Assembly (NCBI RefSeq): GCF_049059935.1
Contig: NZ_JBMGQR010000065.1
Span: 1 to 24,625 of the forward strand
Direction: 5' to 3'
DNA length: 24,625 nucleotides
Origin: JAURVT01 sp049059935
GTDB taxonomy: Bacteria > Actinomycetota > Actinomycetes > Propionibacteriales > Nocardioidaceae
Shown: positions 15,483 through 22,975 of the stretch, in pieces
Layout: every line of letters begins with the position of its first letter
Numbering within the stretch: the first letter of the stretch is position 1
Program-made: the position numbers and the translations under genes
The notes under the pieces: model-generated
Told to the model about the DNA's origin: nothing
The model's input: the letters and a program-made list of their open reading frames with translations, nothing else
The model's database searches: none

Positions 15483-15801
15483 TCCGACGCCGCTGCAGGC
15501 TCGCGCCATCAGGCCCCCTGACAGACAGTCGCCCAATTGATTGATCGCGGATCGCCGCCAGTCTCACCATCGGCACCGACCACCAATAGTGACGACGTCA
15601 TCACGTGCGCCCTCGGCGCCGGCGGATGCCAGTTGAGCCGGACGACTCGGGCGCTGCCGGCCAGCCGCTAGACGTCGTTGGCGGATGGCCCCGGTCGCGG
15701 ACACAGGGGCGCACCGGCCGCGCAGGTGTTGTCCTCAACAATGGGCTGGTCCTGCCGATCTGGCACACACAACGTGTTCAGGGTCAGGGAGGACCGACAG
15801 C
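15483..15801. promoter_or_regulatory. Leader of the DUF1059-EAL operon with a near-perfect palindrome
   Basis: No gene is seen here. GTGACGACGTCATCAC at 15589-15604 is a 16-base palindrome with one mismatched pair and is a plausible operator. The rest is presumably promoter and untranslated leader of the DUF1059 gene, whose Shine-Dalgarno (GGGAGGA, 15786-15792) lies at the end. No clear -10/-35 pair was found. Confidence 0.4.
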
Positions 15802-16002
15802 ATGAAGAAGTTTCGGTGCGGTGACGTGGTGCCCGGCTGCGCGGCTGAGTTCCGCGGCACCCGTGAGCAGATCTTCGATCAGGCCGCTATGCATGCCGCT
15901 GCTCACCACGGCGGCACCATCCCTATGTCTGGTGACACCGCCGTCCTGCTCGAGGCGGCCATCGAGGACGTCTTCGACGGCAACGAGGCGGTCGGGATGT
16001 GA
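15802..16002 (+). CDS. DUF1059 small protein, partner of EAL protein
   Basis: 66 residues from ATG 15802 with GGGAGGA nine bases upstream. MKKFRCGDVVPGCAAEFRGT is the DUF1059 signature with Cys6 and Cys13, followed by a His-rich helix (AAMHAAAHHGG) and a C-terminal helix. The family's function is unknown; metal or redox sensing has been suggested from the Cys/His pattern (inference). The stop overlaps the GTG of the EAL gene (GTGA), so the two are translated together. The same order occurs in decayed form at 4353-4019, which argues that the pairing matters. Confidence 0.88.
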   Translation: MKKFRCGDVVPGCAAEFRGTREQIFDQAAMHAAAHHGGTIPMSGDTAVLLEAAIEDVFDGNEAVGM

Positions 16003-17075
16003 CAGACACCCCGGTGTCGCCCGGTGAAGCGGTCCAGCGGGTGCTGGCTGAGCCGGGCCTTTTAGCCATGGCGGTCCAGCCCATCGTCAACCTCGACACG
16101 GGCCTGACCGTCGGATACGAGGCGCTCACCAGGGTTCCCGCATCGTGGCGCGTTCGCCCGGACCAGTTGTTCGAGGCCGCTCGCGCCGCGGGACAGTCCG
16201 GTGCTCTGACCCAACGAGTTCTGCGCGCAACTTTCGCCTTGCTCGACGCGGTGCCGGTCGGGTCGTTCATGACCGTGAACGTCGACCCGGTGGACCTCGT
16301 CGACCCGGGAGTCATCGACATCTTCGCCCGACGAGGAAACCTGACCGGGCTAGTAGTTGAGGTTACCGAGCACCAGTGGCCACCAGAGCACGACCAGGTC
16401 ACAGCCACCCTGTCTGCTGTCAAGGCCGCCGGCGGGATGATCGCCGCTGACGATGTCGGCGCCGCGCATGCTGGTGTGCAGCAGTTGCTGCGGGTCCGTC
16501 CGCAGATGGTCAAGATCGACCGCGAACTCATCCATCGCCTTGGCATCGACCCGGTTGCCGAGGCGCTGCTACGGGCGTTCGGCATTCTGTGTGACGCCTT
16601 GGACGCTTGGGTCATCGTCGAAGGTGTCGAGACCCAGACTCAACTCTCGGCTCTCTATCGTCTGGGTGTTCCCTTGGCGCAGGGGTTTCTCCTGGCGCGC
16701 CCCGGTCCGCCGTGGCCCACCGTCGACACTACGACCGTGCTGCTCGACCGACTCCCGGTCGATGACGATTTCGAGACCCAGATCGCCTCGACCCTCGCCG
16801 CCTTGGTCGACCCACTTCAGCCGGGGGAATACATTCGAGCTCAAGATGGTCGCTACAGGCTTGCAGGCGCCACCATCCCGTGCATCACGGCCGCCCCCTC
16901 CACACCGCTTGCGCGGGCCGCGTCGCACGCGATGAGCCGCGATGCCGCCCAGCGGTTCACGCCCCTGCTGATCACGTCGTCGTCCGGCGAAGCCATTGGA
17001 ACGGTCTCCATGGAGAACCTGCTGCTGGCACTAGCGGCTACAGCCACACCTGGCACCGATCAGGCTGCGCTTTGA
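15999..17075 (+). CDS. EAL-domain c-di-GMP phosphodiesterase with C-terminal CBS-like region
   Basis: 358 residues from GTG 15999, overlapping the DUF1059 stop. The EAL domain (about 8-240) keeps the catalytic set: EAL 41-43, N94, E121/E124 (EVTE), DD 151-152 (DDVG in place of DDFG), K172 (KIDRELI), E208 (VEGVET) and Q228. It should hydrolyse c-di-GMP to pGpG. After a linker, residues about 255-350 resemble a degenerate CBS-like or PAS-like sensory region (IRAQDGRYRLAG; RFTPLLITSSSGEAIGTVSM), a layout seen in other EAL-CBS proteins. No membrane segment is seen, so it should be cytosolic. It may oppose the cyclase at 13936, with DUF1059 as a possible regulator (inference). Confidence 0.9.
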   Translation: MTDTPVSPGEAVQRVLAEPGLLAMAVQPIVNLDTGLTVGYEALTRVPASWRVRPDQLFEAARAAGQSGALTQRVLRATFALLDAVPVGSFMTVNVDPVDLVDPGVIDIFARRGNLTGLVVEVTEHQWPPEHDQVTATLSAVKAAGGMIAADDVGAAHAGVQQLLRVRPQMVKIDRELIHRLGIDPVAEALLRAFGILCDALDAWVIVEGVETQTQLSALYRLGVPLAQGFLLARPGPPWPTVDTTTVLLDRLPVDDDFETQIASTLAALVDPLQPGEYIRAQDGRYRLAGATIPCITAAPSTPLARAASHAMSRDAAQRFTPLLITSSSGEAIGTVSMENLLLALAATATPGTDQAAL

Positions 17076-17129
17076 CGCCCCCCACGATCACGCACCTCAC
17101 TTGCAGCAGACTTCCCATGCGCAGTCCGA

Positions 17130-17285
17130 TCAGTCGCCACCCCAGAAAATGCGAATGCGGGTGCGCTGCGCGACTTCGCATGCTTTCTCCACAGCCGGGC
17201 ACTGGTCGATGCCCGGTCCGATGCGCACGATGTTGCGGGGTAACCGACGCAGCTTCTTGCGGGCGATGCCCTTGACGCCAGGCAC
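17130..17285 (-). CDS. Possible small basic protein
   Basis: 51 residues from a GTG at 17285 with AGGT six bases upstream. It reads MPGVKGIARKKLRRLPRNIV, then RIGPGIDQCPAVEKACEVAQ and ends RIFWGGD. Composition and third-position GC (about 78 percent) look coding, unlike the longer overlapping frame on this strand. The frame is open upstream without a better start, so it may also be the end of a decayed gene. No family is recognised. Confidence 0.35.
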   Translation of the reverse strand: MPGVKGIARKKLRRLPRNIVRIGPGIDQCPAVEKACEVAQRTRIRIFWGGD

Positions 17286-17769
17286 GGGTTGACCTGTGGT
17301 CGATGCGTGCTTGGCCCGCGGGGGCCGGCCCGAGTGCAGTGAGAGGTCGCCCGCGGGCCTGCGTCAGGAGACCGCTTGATGCAACGGAGATGGACGAACC
17401 GTTTGCTTTGAACCCGGCGAGGCTATGGCGATCTGGCCTCCTGGCGGGGCCCTCAGGGTGCCTCGAGGCCGGGACGATTAGGAGAAACCTGTGAACGGCG
17501 AACCGTCGGCGACTCAGGACCTCAGGCCAAAGTGACGCGGTATCGACAGCGGTGCCTTCACGAATAGCCACAACTTTCTCACCGTATGCGCGCGACCCTT
17601 GTCGGCGGGGACACCCCCGCACGACAGGCCCAGATCGCTGATCCACTTCGGCTACATCGTCGCCGAGCCAGGCCACCATTTGAGCAATCCGGTTCGCTGG
17701 CTCCGGCCAGCTGGTCTCAAGCAGGACTTCTGTTTCGACAACGTCGCCCAATCGCGCGGCCCGTCCGAG
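17286..17769. other. Gene-free stretch downstream of the replication-type gene
   Basis: A minus-strand frame is open across this region but its third-position GC is only about 60 percent and its product has no domain; I do not call it. No clear hairpin or repeat was found. The stretch may hold the 3' end of the 17770 transcript and degraded sequence. Confidence 0.4.
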
Positions 17770-19047
17770 TCACCACCTGCCCACGGCTGTCGGGTGGCAC
17801 CGTCCACACCGTGCGGTGCGTCCGTCGGCGAGGTCGACGTGCCTGGTGCGTTCATCGCAGTGGCCGCACCAGGGCCGGCGGGTGGGGGAGTGGTCGACCA
17901 TGTCGAGCTCGGCTAGGACGTGGGTGCGGGGGTGGTCGTCTTGCGGGTCGACGCCGCGCAGGTAGCCGGCGAGGACGACTGCGGGGCGGGTGGTGATGCG
18001 GTCGGCGGTGAAGGCCGGCTGCTGGCGGGCCCGGTCGGTTGCGGCGATGTGCGCGAGCACGTCGGTGGCGGTCCAGGGGAGTGCGCCGCGGACGAAGCGT
18101 CTGAGTGTGGGTGTGATCCGTTTGGGGCTCTCGTGGGTCAGGAATGGCACCCGGACGACGAGTTCGGCCGCCAGAGCCGTGGCTGCGGCTTCGCAGAGCC
18201 GGTTCTGCAGCCAGTCCAGGTCCGGGATGCCGTCGAGCGTCTGCGTTTGGTGCCGTCGCGCCGAAGGTGCGGCCGGTTTTCCACTCGCACCGCGAGGGAG
18301 ACCATAGGTGTCTGCAGGGTTTTTGGCTGACTGCGCCCTACCACTGGTAGGGGTGACAGTATCCACAGACCCGGTGTTTCCGGGCCAGGCGGCCAGGCCC
18401 AGCCAGGCCGGGACCGTCAGGGCTGACTCGTTGGCCATGCCTCGCTGGGGAGACCCCTGGTAGCGGGCCTGGAAGCACTCCGCCGCACTGAGCATGCGGC
18501 CGTGGACGACGTCGACGACCAGACCGAGATCCCTGGCGGCCGCCCTGCAGCGCTGGACGGTGCGGGTGGACACCTCGAGCAGCGAGGCGACGGTGTCGGG
18601 GCGCACGATGCACCGCCGGCCGGTGGACAGCTCGGCGTACAGCGACTCCGCGCGGGCCCAGGCCCGGAACGACTCGATCGACACACCGTGCTCGACCAGC
18701 ACCTGCCGGCGCTCGGTCGCGGCGAGGAGGACGACGATGTTCAGCCAGTGCCAGCGCGAGCGCCAGGTCGGCAGCGTGCCGTAGGCGCGCTCAGGTGCGC
18801 AGCTGGTACGCACCGACACCACGCCGGGGTGCCGGCGGGGGAGGACCCGTCGATTGCGTTCACCGTGGCGAAGGAAGATGTGCCCGGTGCCCGGAGGGCA
18901 CTCACGTAAGCCGACGACATACGTGACGCGCCGCAAAGAACGGTCCGGGCCGCGGGCGGTACTGGTGATGCCGGCGTCCAACGACACGCCGAACTCGCGG
19001 CCCGTTTTCGGGGTCGCCAAAATGATTTGGGGTATGGTGAGTCCCAA
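17770..19047 (-). CDS. Plasmid replication-type protein with HTH and zinc ribbon
   Basis: Up to 425 residues from TTG 19047; GTG 18987 and later GTGs near 18823 are alternatives. From about residue 85, CAPERAYGTLPTWRSRWHWL leads into an HTH segment: TVASLLEVSTRTVQRCRAAA then RDLGLVVDVV. The middle (215-275) is a variable linker. The C-terminal domain includes LPWTATDVLAHIAATDRARQ and ends in a zinc ribbon, CxxC (CGHC) and CxxC (CGRC) about 20 residues apart. This layout resembles HTH proteins annotated as plasmid or integrative-element replication proteins in actinobacteria; I recall the pattern but cannot verify it here. Association with ParA, RHH and antitoxin-type genes supports a replication or maintenance role. 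Confidence 0.6.
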   Translation of the reverse strand: MGLTIPQIILATPKTGREFGVSLDAGITSTARGPDRSLRRVTYVVGLRECPPGTGHIFLRHGERNRRVLPRRHPGVVSVRTSCAPERAYGTLPTWRSRWHWLNIVVLLAATERRQVLVEHGVSIESFRAWARAESLYAELSTGRRCIVRPDTVASLLEVSTRTVQRCRAAARDLGLVVDVVHGRMLSAAECFQARYQGSPQRGMANESALTVPAWLGLAAWPGNTGSVDTVTPTSGRAQSAKNPADTYGLPRGASGKPAAPSARRHQTQTLDGIPDLDWLQNRLCEAAATALAAELVVRVPFLTHESPKRITPTLRRFVRGALPWTATDVLAHIAATDRARQQPAFTADRITTRPAVVLAGYLRGVDPQDDHPRTHVLAELDMVDHSPTRRPWCGHCDERTRHVDLADGRTARCGRCHPTAVGRW

Positions 19048-19129
19048 GCAACGGCCGCGCCCTCGGGTGCGGACTCTGAAACTCTCGACCTGGTCCCGCC
19101 AAGAACTGCGGTCGGAGTTTTGGGAATGA
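19034..19129 (+). CDS. Possible 31-residue peptide antisense to the replication gene start
   Basis: ATG 19034 opens MVSPKQRPRPRVRTLKLSTW and ends SRQELRSEFWE; its stop touches the strong hairpin at 19129. It runs opposite to the start of the 17770-19047 gene. The transcript, rather than the peptide, may be what matters. No ribosome site is clear. Confidence 0.2.
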   Translation: MVSPKQRPRPRVRTLKLSTWSRQELRSEFWE

Positions 19130-19162
19130 GGCCCGTCCCGTCAGGGGCGGGCCTTGCTTTGT
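19129..19162 (+). terminator. Strong Rho-independent terminator
   Basis: AGGCCCGTCCC (19129-19139) pairs with GGGGCGGGCCT (19144-19154): an 11-pair stem with one G-T wobble and a 4-base loop, followed by TGCTTTGTCT. The T-rich side follows the plus strand, pointing to a plus-strand transcript. The same stem lies just beyond the stop (19165) of the minus-strand RHH-like gene and may insulate it from the replication gene. Confidence 0.75.
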
Positions 19163-19164
19163 CT

Positions 19165-19398
19165 CTAGGCGCTCTGCTGCAGTGGCAGCTCCCTCTGGTC
19201 GCTGTTGCGGGTACCGACGGGAGCCAGGTGGCCCAAGTCGTGGTGCTCGGCCAGGACCTTGGCGATGTAATCGCCGAGGTTTAGACCCATGGCGTCCGCC
19301 TGGGCGCGGACGGCGTCCCCGACCGGTCGTGCCGGTCGGGTGAAGAACGCGTCGCGCTCGCCCTTGGAGGGGCGGCCCGGTCCCGTCGTCTTGGTCAT
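19165..19398 (-). CDS. Small RHH-like DNA-binding protein
   Basis: 77 residues from ATG 19398. The start TTGPGRPSKGERDAFFTRPA, with the GRPSKG motif, is common in small plasmid-encoded regulators. RPVGDAVRAQADAMGLNLGD then YIAKVLAEHHDL gives the helix-turn-helix part of a CopG/RHH-like fold. No Shine-Dalgarno is seen, so a leaderless start or an upstream TTG is possible. It diverges from the antitoxin-like gene at 19595 and is separated from the replication gene by a terminator. It may regulate copy number or the divergent gene (inference). Confidence 0.65.
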   Translation of the reverse strand: MTKTTGPGRPSKGERDAFFTRPARPVGDAVRAQADAMGLNLGDYIAKVLAEHHDLGHLAPVGTRNSDQRELPLQQSA

Positions 19399-19420
19399 GA
19401 GGACGATCAAACCGCATACC

Positions 19421-19474
19421 GTTTGCTGAAAAGGCTTCGCGCGGGGCGTGTCGCGGATTTCTTTTGCAGCAAAC
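19421..19474. promoter_or_regulatory. Dyad in the divergent promoter region
   Basis: GTTTGCTG (19421-19428) and CAGCAAAC (19467-19474) are perfect inverted 8-mers 38 bases apart, just upstream of the RHH-like gene and facing the 19595 gene. The spacing would allow two dimers on the same helical face or a DNA loop. The binding protein is unknown; the RHH-like protein is the nearest candidate. Confidence 0.45.
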
Positions 19475-19594
19475 ACTGCTCAGTGGACTGCGGTCAGCGC
19501 CGTCACGCGCGACACGCTCACGCCACGCCGTGCGCGTGCATCGTTTTTGCACACCCGGCGCACTATCGTGGGGCATATCCTGCTGGAGGTGGCC

Positions 19595-19975
19595 ATGTCC
19601 GTTCACGTTGAGGTCCGACCCGACGCGCTCAAGCATGCCCACCGGCTGTCGATGACGATCTCTGATGCCGACTTGGTGGCGGTGCTGGCTGACAAGCTGG
19701 GGCCCAAGGTGGTCGCCGACATCGTGCAGAAGGACCGTTCCTGCATCTCGCGGTGGCGTGCTGGCGCGAAGGTCCCCACCGGGACCTCGCAGACATTGCG
19801 TCTGGTGCTGCAGATCTTCTCGATGCTCGAGGTGGCCGAGTCCGAGGACACCGTGCGCGCCTGGTTCTTGGGCATGAATCCCGAGCTTGACTTCGCTGCG
19901 CCCGCCGAGGTGGTCCGAATCGGCAAGCACCGCGACGTGATGGAAGCCGCGCGATCTTTCCTCGACGCTGCGTAA
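19595..19975 (+). CDS. Xre/MbcA/ParS-type antitoxin-like protein
   Basis: 126 residues from ATG 19595 with GGAGGT four bases upstream. Residues 24-80 form an Xre-like helical bundle (LADKLGPKVVADIVQKDRSC ISRW). The C-terminal part, VRAWFLGMNPELDFAAPAEV followed by AARSFL, matches the toxin-binding MbcA/ParS (DUF2384) domain, where the W-F/L-x-x-P-N-P-x-L and P-x-x-x-L motifs are typical. Known partners are RES-domain NAD-degrading toxins, but no RES gene follows. The next gene, 66 bases on, is an AAA ATPase with its own operator. It may be a solitary regulator or may pair with the ATPase in an unusual way. Confidence 0.78.
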   Translation: MSVHVEVRPDALKHAHRLSMTISDADLVAVLADKLGPKVVADIVQKDRSCISRWRAGAKVPTGTSQTLRLVLQIFSMLEVAESEDTVRAWFLGMNPELDFAAPAEVVRIGKHRDVMEAARSFLDAA

Positions 19976-19989
19976 CGGGTCCTCCGCCA

Positions 19990-20034
19990 TCCGATACTTC
20001 CCGATACTCTGGGCAAGTATCTACAGGTATCGGA
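19990..20034 (+). promoter_or_regulatory. 45-bp dyad operator before the ATPase gene
   Basis: Outer arms TCCGATAC (19990-19997) and GTATCGGA (20027-20034), and inner arms GATACT (20003-20008) and AGTATC (20016-20021), share one centre at 20012. The outer right arm overlaps the GGAGGT Shine-Dalgarno of the ATPase gene. Four spaced half-sites suggest cooperative binding of two dimers, possibly of the Xre-type protein encoded just upstream (inference). Confidence 0.6.
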
Positions 20035-20041
20035 GGTAGTG

Positions 20042-21196
20042 ATGCGCAGCCCGTTCACCCCGGGTGAGTTGCCTTCGGTGCTCGCCGGCCGGGACCAGGA
20101 GTTGGAGCGTCTGCGCCGCGACCTTGGTCAGGTGGCGACCTTCGGTCGCCTGGCGGGGCGCCCGTCGTTGTTCTCGGCGCCTCGCGGCATCGGCAAGACC
20201 TCGCTGCTGCGGACCATTCAACGTGAGGCTGAGCAGGTCGGTTTTGTCACGGCGTGGGTGAGTGCCCGCGAAGACCAGCCGTTGGTCCCGGAGTTGGCGC
20301 GGGCCGTCGCCGCTGGCGTGGTCCGCGCCGGGCTTGGTGCGGGGGAGGGGCTGCAGCGGTGGCGTGACCGCCTGGCCAGTTTCAAGGTCGAGTTGGGTGT
20401 GCCGGGGGTCAGGGTCGGTGCTGAGTTCCACGCATCAGGTGGGAGCGGTCCGGTCGACGTGACGCTGGAGGCCCTGGTGTCAGACTCGTCGCGGCTGGCG
20501 CGTGACCAAGGTCGGGCTGGCCTGGTAGTGCTGATTGACGAGCTGCAGGCGGCGGCCTCGGCTGATCTGCGCACGTTCGCCTACGCCGTTCAGCACCTAC
20601 AGGGCGAGTCCAGGGATGCACCTGCGGCCTGGCTGGGTGCTGGGCTCCCCGCGTTGCCTGAGCGATTGATGGAGGCGGCGACGTTCGCCGAGCGGTTTGA
20701 CTACCGCACGTTGGCTCGCCTGACGCCGACAGGCACCCGCGACGCCTTGGAGGCGCCGGCCACCGCCGTAGGGGTAAGGTGGCAATCTGACGCCTTGGAC
20801 CGCGCGGTGCGCGCAGCTGCCGGGTACCCGTTCATGGTCCAAGTCTTGGGTGATGAGACGTGGACGGCCTCGAATGGTGCGGACGGTGGGATTCTGACCG
20901 TCGGTCATGTCGAGCGTGCTGAGGTGTCGGCGATCGAGCGGATGCAGCCGATGTTTCGTGGTCGGTGGGCCAAGGCCACCGCGGCTGAGCGCCGGTTCTT
21001 GGCGGCGATGGCGAGCGTCTCCGAACCGGTGCAGCGGTCGGCCATCGCCGACCGACTCGGGCAGGGGACTCGCGGGGTCAGCGCAGCACGCTCGTCGTTG
21101 ATCGACAAGGGGTTGATCGAGCCGTCTGGTCACGGTCGTCTGTCGTTCACCACCCCGGGGTTCGCGGAGTTCGTGCTCGCGCAACCGGAGTCGTGA
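20042..21196 (+). CDS. AAA ATPase, Orc1/Cdc6-like with winged helix
   Basis: 384 residues from ATG 20042 (GGAGGT four bases upstream; GTG 20039 is too close). It opens FTPGELPSVLAGRDQELERL, the entry motif of Orc1/Cdc6-like and STAND-type P-loop ATPases. Walker A is APRGIGKTS (46-54) and Walker B LVVLIDE (161-167), followed by a sensor-1-like AGLPAL. The C-terminal 90 residues (ATAAERRFLAAMASVSEPVQ onward) form a winged helix ending LSFTTPGFAEFVL. Such proteins are common in actinobacterial mobile elements; roles in replication, transcription control or defence have been proposed. It follows the antitoxin-like gene and has a separate dyad operator. Confidence 0.85.
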   Translation: MRSPFTPGELPSVLAGRDQELERLRRDLGQVATFGRLAGRPSLFSAPRGIGKTSLLRTIQREAEQVGFVTAWVSAREDQPLVPELARAVAAGVVRAGLGAGEGLQRWRDRLASFKVELGVPGVRVGAEFHASGGSGPVDVTLEALVSDSSRLARDQGRAGLVVLIDELQAAASADLRTFAYAVQHLQGESRDAPAAWLGAGLPALPERLMEAATFAERFDYRTLARLTPTGTRDALEAPATAVGVRWQSDALDRAVRAAAGYPFMVQVLGDETWTASNGADGGILTVGHVERAEVSAIERMQPMFRGRWAKATAAERRFLAAMASVSEPVQRSAIADRLGQGTRGVSAARSSLIDKGLIEPSGHGRLSFTTPGFAEFVLAQPES

Positions 21197-21710
21197 AGAG
21201 AGTTCTGAGCTCGACGGTCGGGGTGCGGGGGCGTGAGTCATTCTCGAGGCGCGTGCTCGCACGACCCGATGGCCGGGATCCGCAACCTCCCGGGTGCACC
21301 CCGCACCACCGGCGGCGCAGGAAGCCGCTCGTTCTCCCACGGCCATGGCATGCCGACCCTCCCGAAGCCCGGTGCATCAGATCCGTTGGGCTGCACAGCA
21401 CCGGATTTCAGTGATGCCGGGGCCTCACAACTTGGCGGGGTGCCGCGTCGCAGGTGCGTTGGCAACGCACTGGGCTGAACTTTGTCTCAGGTTTGCCGTG
21501 GAGCTTCCGATGAGATGGCGGTAGAGGTTCGCACCATCCGCCCCGATCCCGTTGGAAGGCTCACATGCGCGGTGTGTCCAGGCGGCATCCAGGGGTGAGG
21601 CCACTTCAGGGTCCGCGCCGTGCCGAGGTCGGTCTGCGACGGGCAGGGGCCTCGGTTCAGTGTGCGCAGCACCGGGGGCTGTGGCGACCGATCGCGAGGG
21701 TGATCGGGTC
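21197..21710. other. Gene-free stretch before the second diguanylate cyclase
   Basis: Overlapping frames here show no domain or codon bias. The open frame of the next gene runs back to 21552 but the family-like part starts at 21711. GTGCGTTGgCAACGCAC at 21454-21470 is a perfect 8-base-arm palindrome and may be an operator for the diguanylate cyclase gene about 240 bases downstream. No terminator for the ATPase gene was recognised. Confidence 0.4.
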
Positions 21711-22790
21711 ATGAGCGCGGAACGTCTTCGTCGGGTCGCCGACCTGGACCTGGGGCGGTCGGCCGACGACGGTGAGGGGGTTGACTGGGCTGGGGAGGAC
21801 GACCAGGACGACCGCGTTGGACGCGACGCGGACAACCGTGCCAACGCCGCAGGAGCCGCCGGGGTCAGCATCTTCGCGGTGGTGGCCGTCGTGGTCAGCG
21901 CGGCGGTGGGCGAGCTGACGGTCTCCATCGCGCTGGGTGCGCTGGCGTGGATCGTGGCGACCGGAGGTCTGTGGATCATGATCATCAGCACCCGACCTGC
22001 GGTGTTGCTGCTGTGGCCCGTACTTCTCAGCGCCAGCGTGTGGGGGTTGACGGCAGTCTCGCCCGTGGCCGCCTCGCTGTTGGTGACCGCCCAGACACTG
22101 GGTTTCGTGTTCATAGGACAGACCAACCCCCCCGGCCGGTTCGTCGTCCTGCTTCCACTGGCCTGGGCCACCGCATTCTTTGCCTACAACCTGCCGCTGC
22201 ACGAGACGGTGATCCGGTTGACGATCGCCACCATCATCTGGGCGGCGTGCGCCGAGCTGCCTGCCCGTTTGGTGGCACGCCTGCACCGCTTGGCCAACAC
22301 TGACCCGCTGACCGGTCTGGCCAACCGCGCACAGATGTATCAGGTGCTGGCCGCGTTCGATCGGAGGACCCTGACAGGTCGACCGGCACCGGCGCTGGTC
22401 CTGCTCGACCTGGACCACTTCAAGCTCTACAACGACACCGAAGGTCATCTCGCTGGCGACGAGCTCTTGGTGAGCTTCGGCCGCTGCGTGACGACGACTC
22501 TGCGCTCCACCGACCTCGCTTACCGTTTCGGGGGCGAGGAGTTCCTTCTCGTGCTTGATCACACCGATTTGAGGAGCGCGGTGACGGTCGTCGAGCGGCT
22601 GCGCCGCAACTGGGCGCAGGTATTGCCGTGCACCTTCTCTGCCGGTGTCGCGACCTCGCTACGCCGCGCCGACGAGTGCCTGTACACCGCCAAGGCCGGC
22701 GGGCGCGACCGAACCACGATGGACGGTGAAGTGCGAGGCCAGGAGCAGCTCAGCGGTGTCATGCCCCACCCGAGACGCTCAAGGGCGTGA
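21711..22790 (+). CDS. Membrane diguanylate cyclase (GGEEF), copy 2
   Basis: 359 residues from ATG 21711 (GAGGG ten bases upstream). Layout is as in the 13936 protein: an acidic head (1-45), five or six membrane segments (about 48-185) with the loop AQTLGFVFIGQTNPPG, and a compact GGDEF domain (about 190-340). DPLTGLANR, LLDLDHFKLYND and GGEEF (274-278) are present, and the I-site is intact as RSTD (265-268). It should synthesise c-di-GMP with product feedback. The tail after the GGDEF domain is about 25 polar residues. The two copies are similar along their length but clearly diverged, pointing to an old duplication or separate acquisition. It converges with dps. Confidence 0.93.
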   Translation: MSAERLRRVADLDLGRSADDGEGVDWAGEDDQDDRVGRDADNRANAAGAAGVSIFAVVAVVVSAAVGELTVSIALGALAWIVATGGLWIMIISTRPAVLLLWPVLLSASVWGLTAVSPVAASLLVTAQTLGFVFIGQTNPPGRFVVLLPLAWATAFFAYNLPLHETVIRLTIATIIWAACAELPARLVARLHRLANTDPLTGLANRAQMYQVLAAFDRRTLTGRPAPALVLLDLDHFKLYNDTEGHLAGDELLVSFGRCVTTTLRSTDLAYRFGGEEFLLVLDHTDLRSAVTVVERLRRNWAQVLPCTFSAGVATSLRRADECLYTAKAGGRDRTTMDGEVRGQEQLSGVMPHPRRSRA

Positions 22791-22975
22791 CCAGGGTCGC
22801 TTCCGTCGCAAGTCGTCGGAGGCGTGGGCTTCTGGCGCTGGCTTGTAGACGGAGCCGCGACGGCTGGGTCGACGCCGCTCCCAGGACAACTTGCATCCAT
22901 TGAGGGGGCGACGGAGGAGGGCGCACCGCGACCGAGCCGGCACTCGATCTCGTCCCGGCCGCGGTGCTTGTTGCG

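Noticed and set aside
17038..17751. 237-codon minus-strand frame starting just after the replication-type gene
   Set aside because: Its position suggested an operon, but third-position GC is only about 60 percent, the sequence changes character along its length, and no domain is visible.
18902..19990. 362-codon minus-strand frame across the replication leader, RHH-like and Xre genes
   Set aside because: It has no domain similarity and conflicts with three better supported genes and a terminator.
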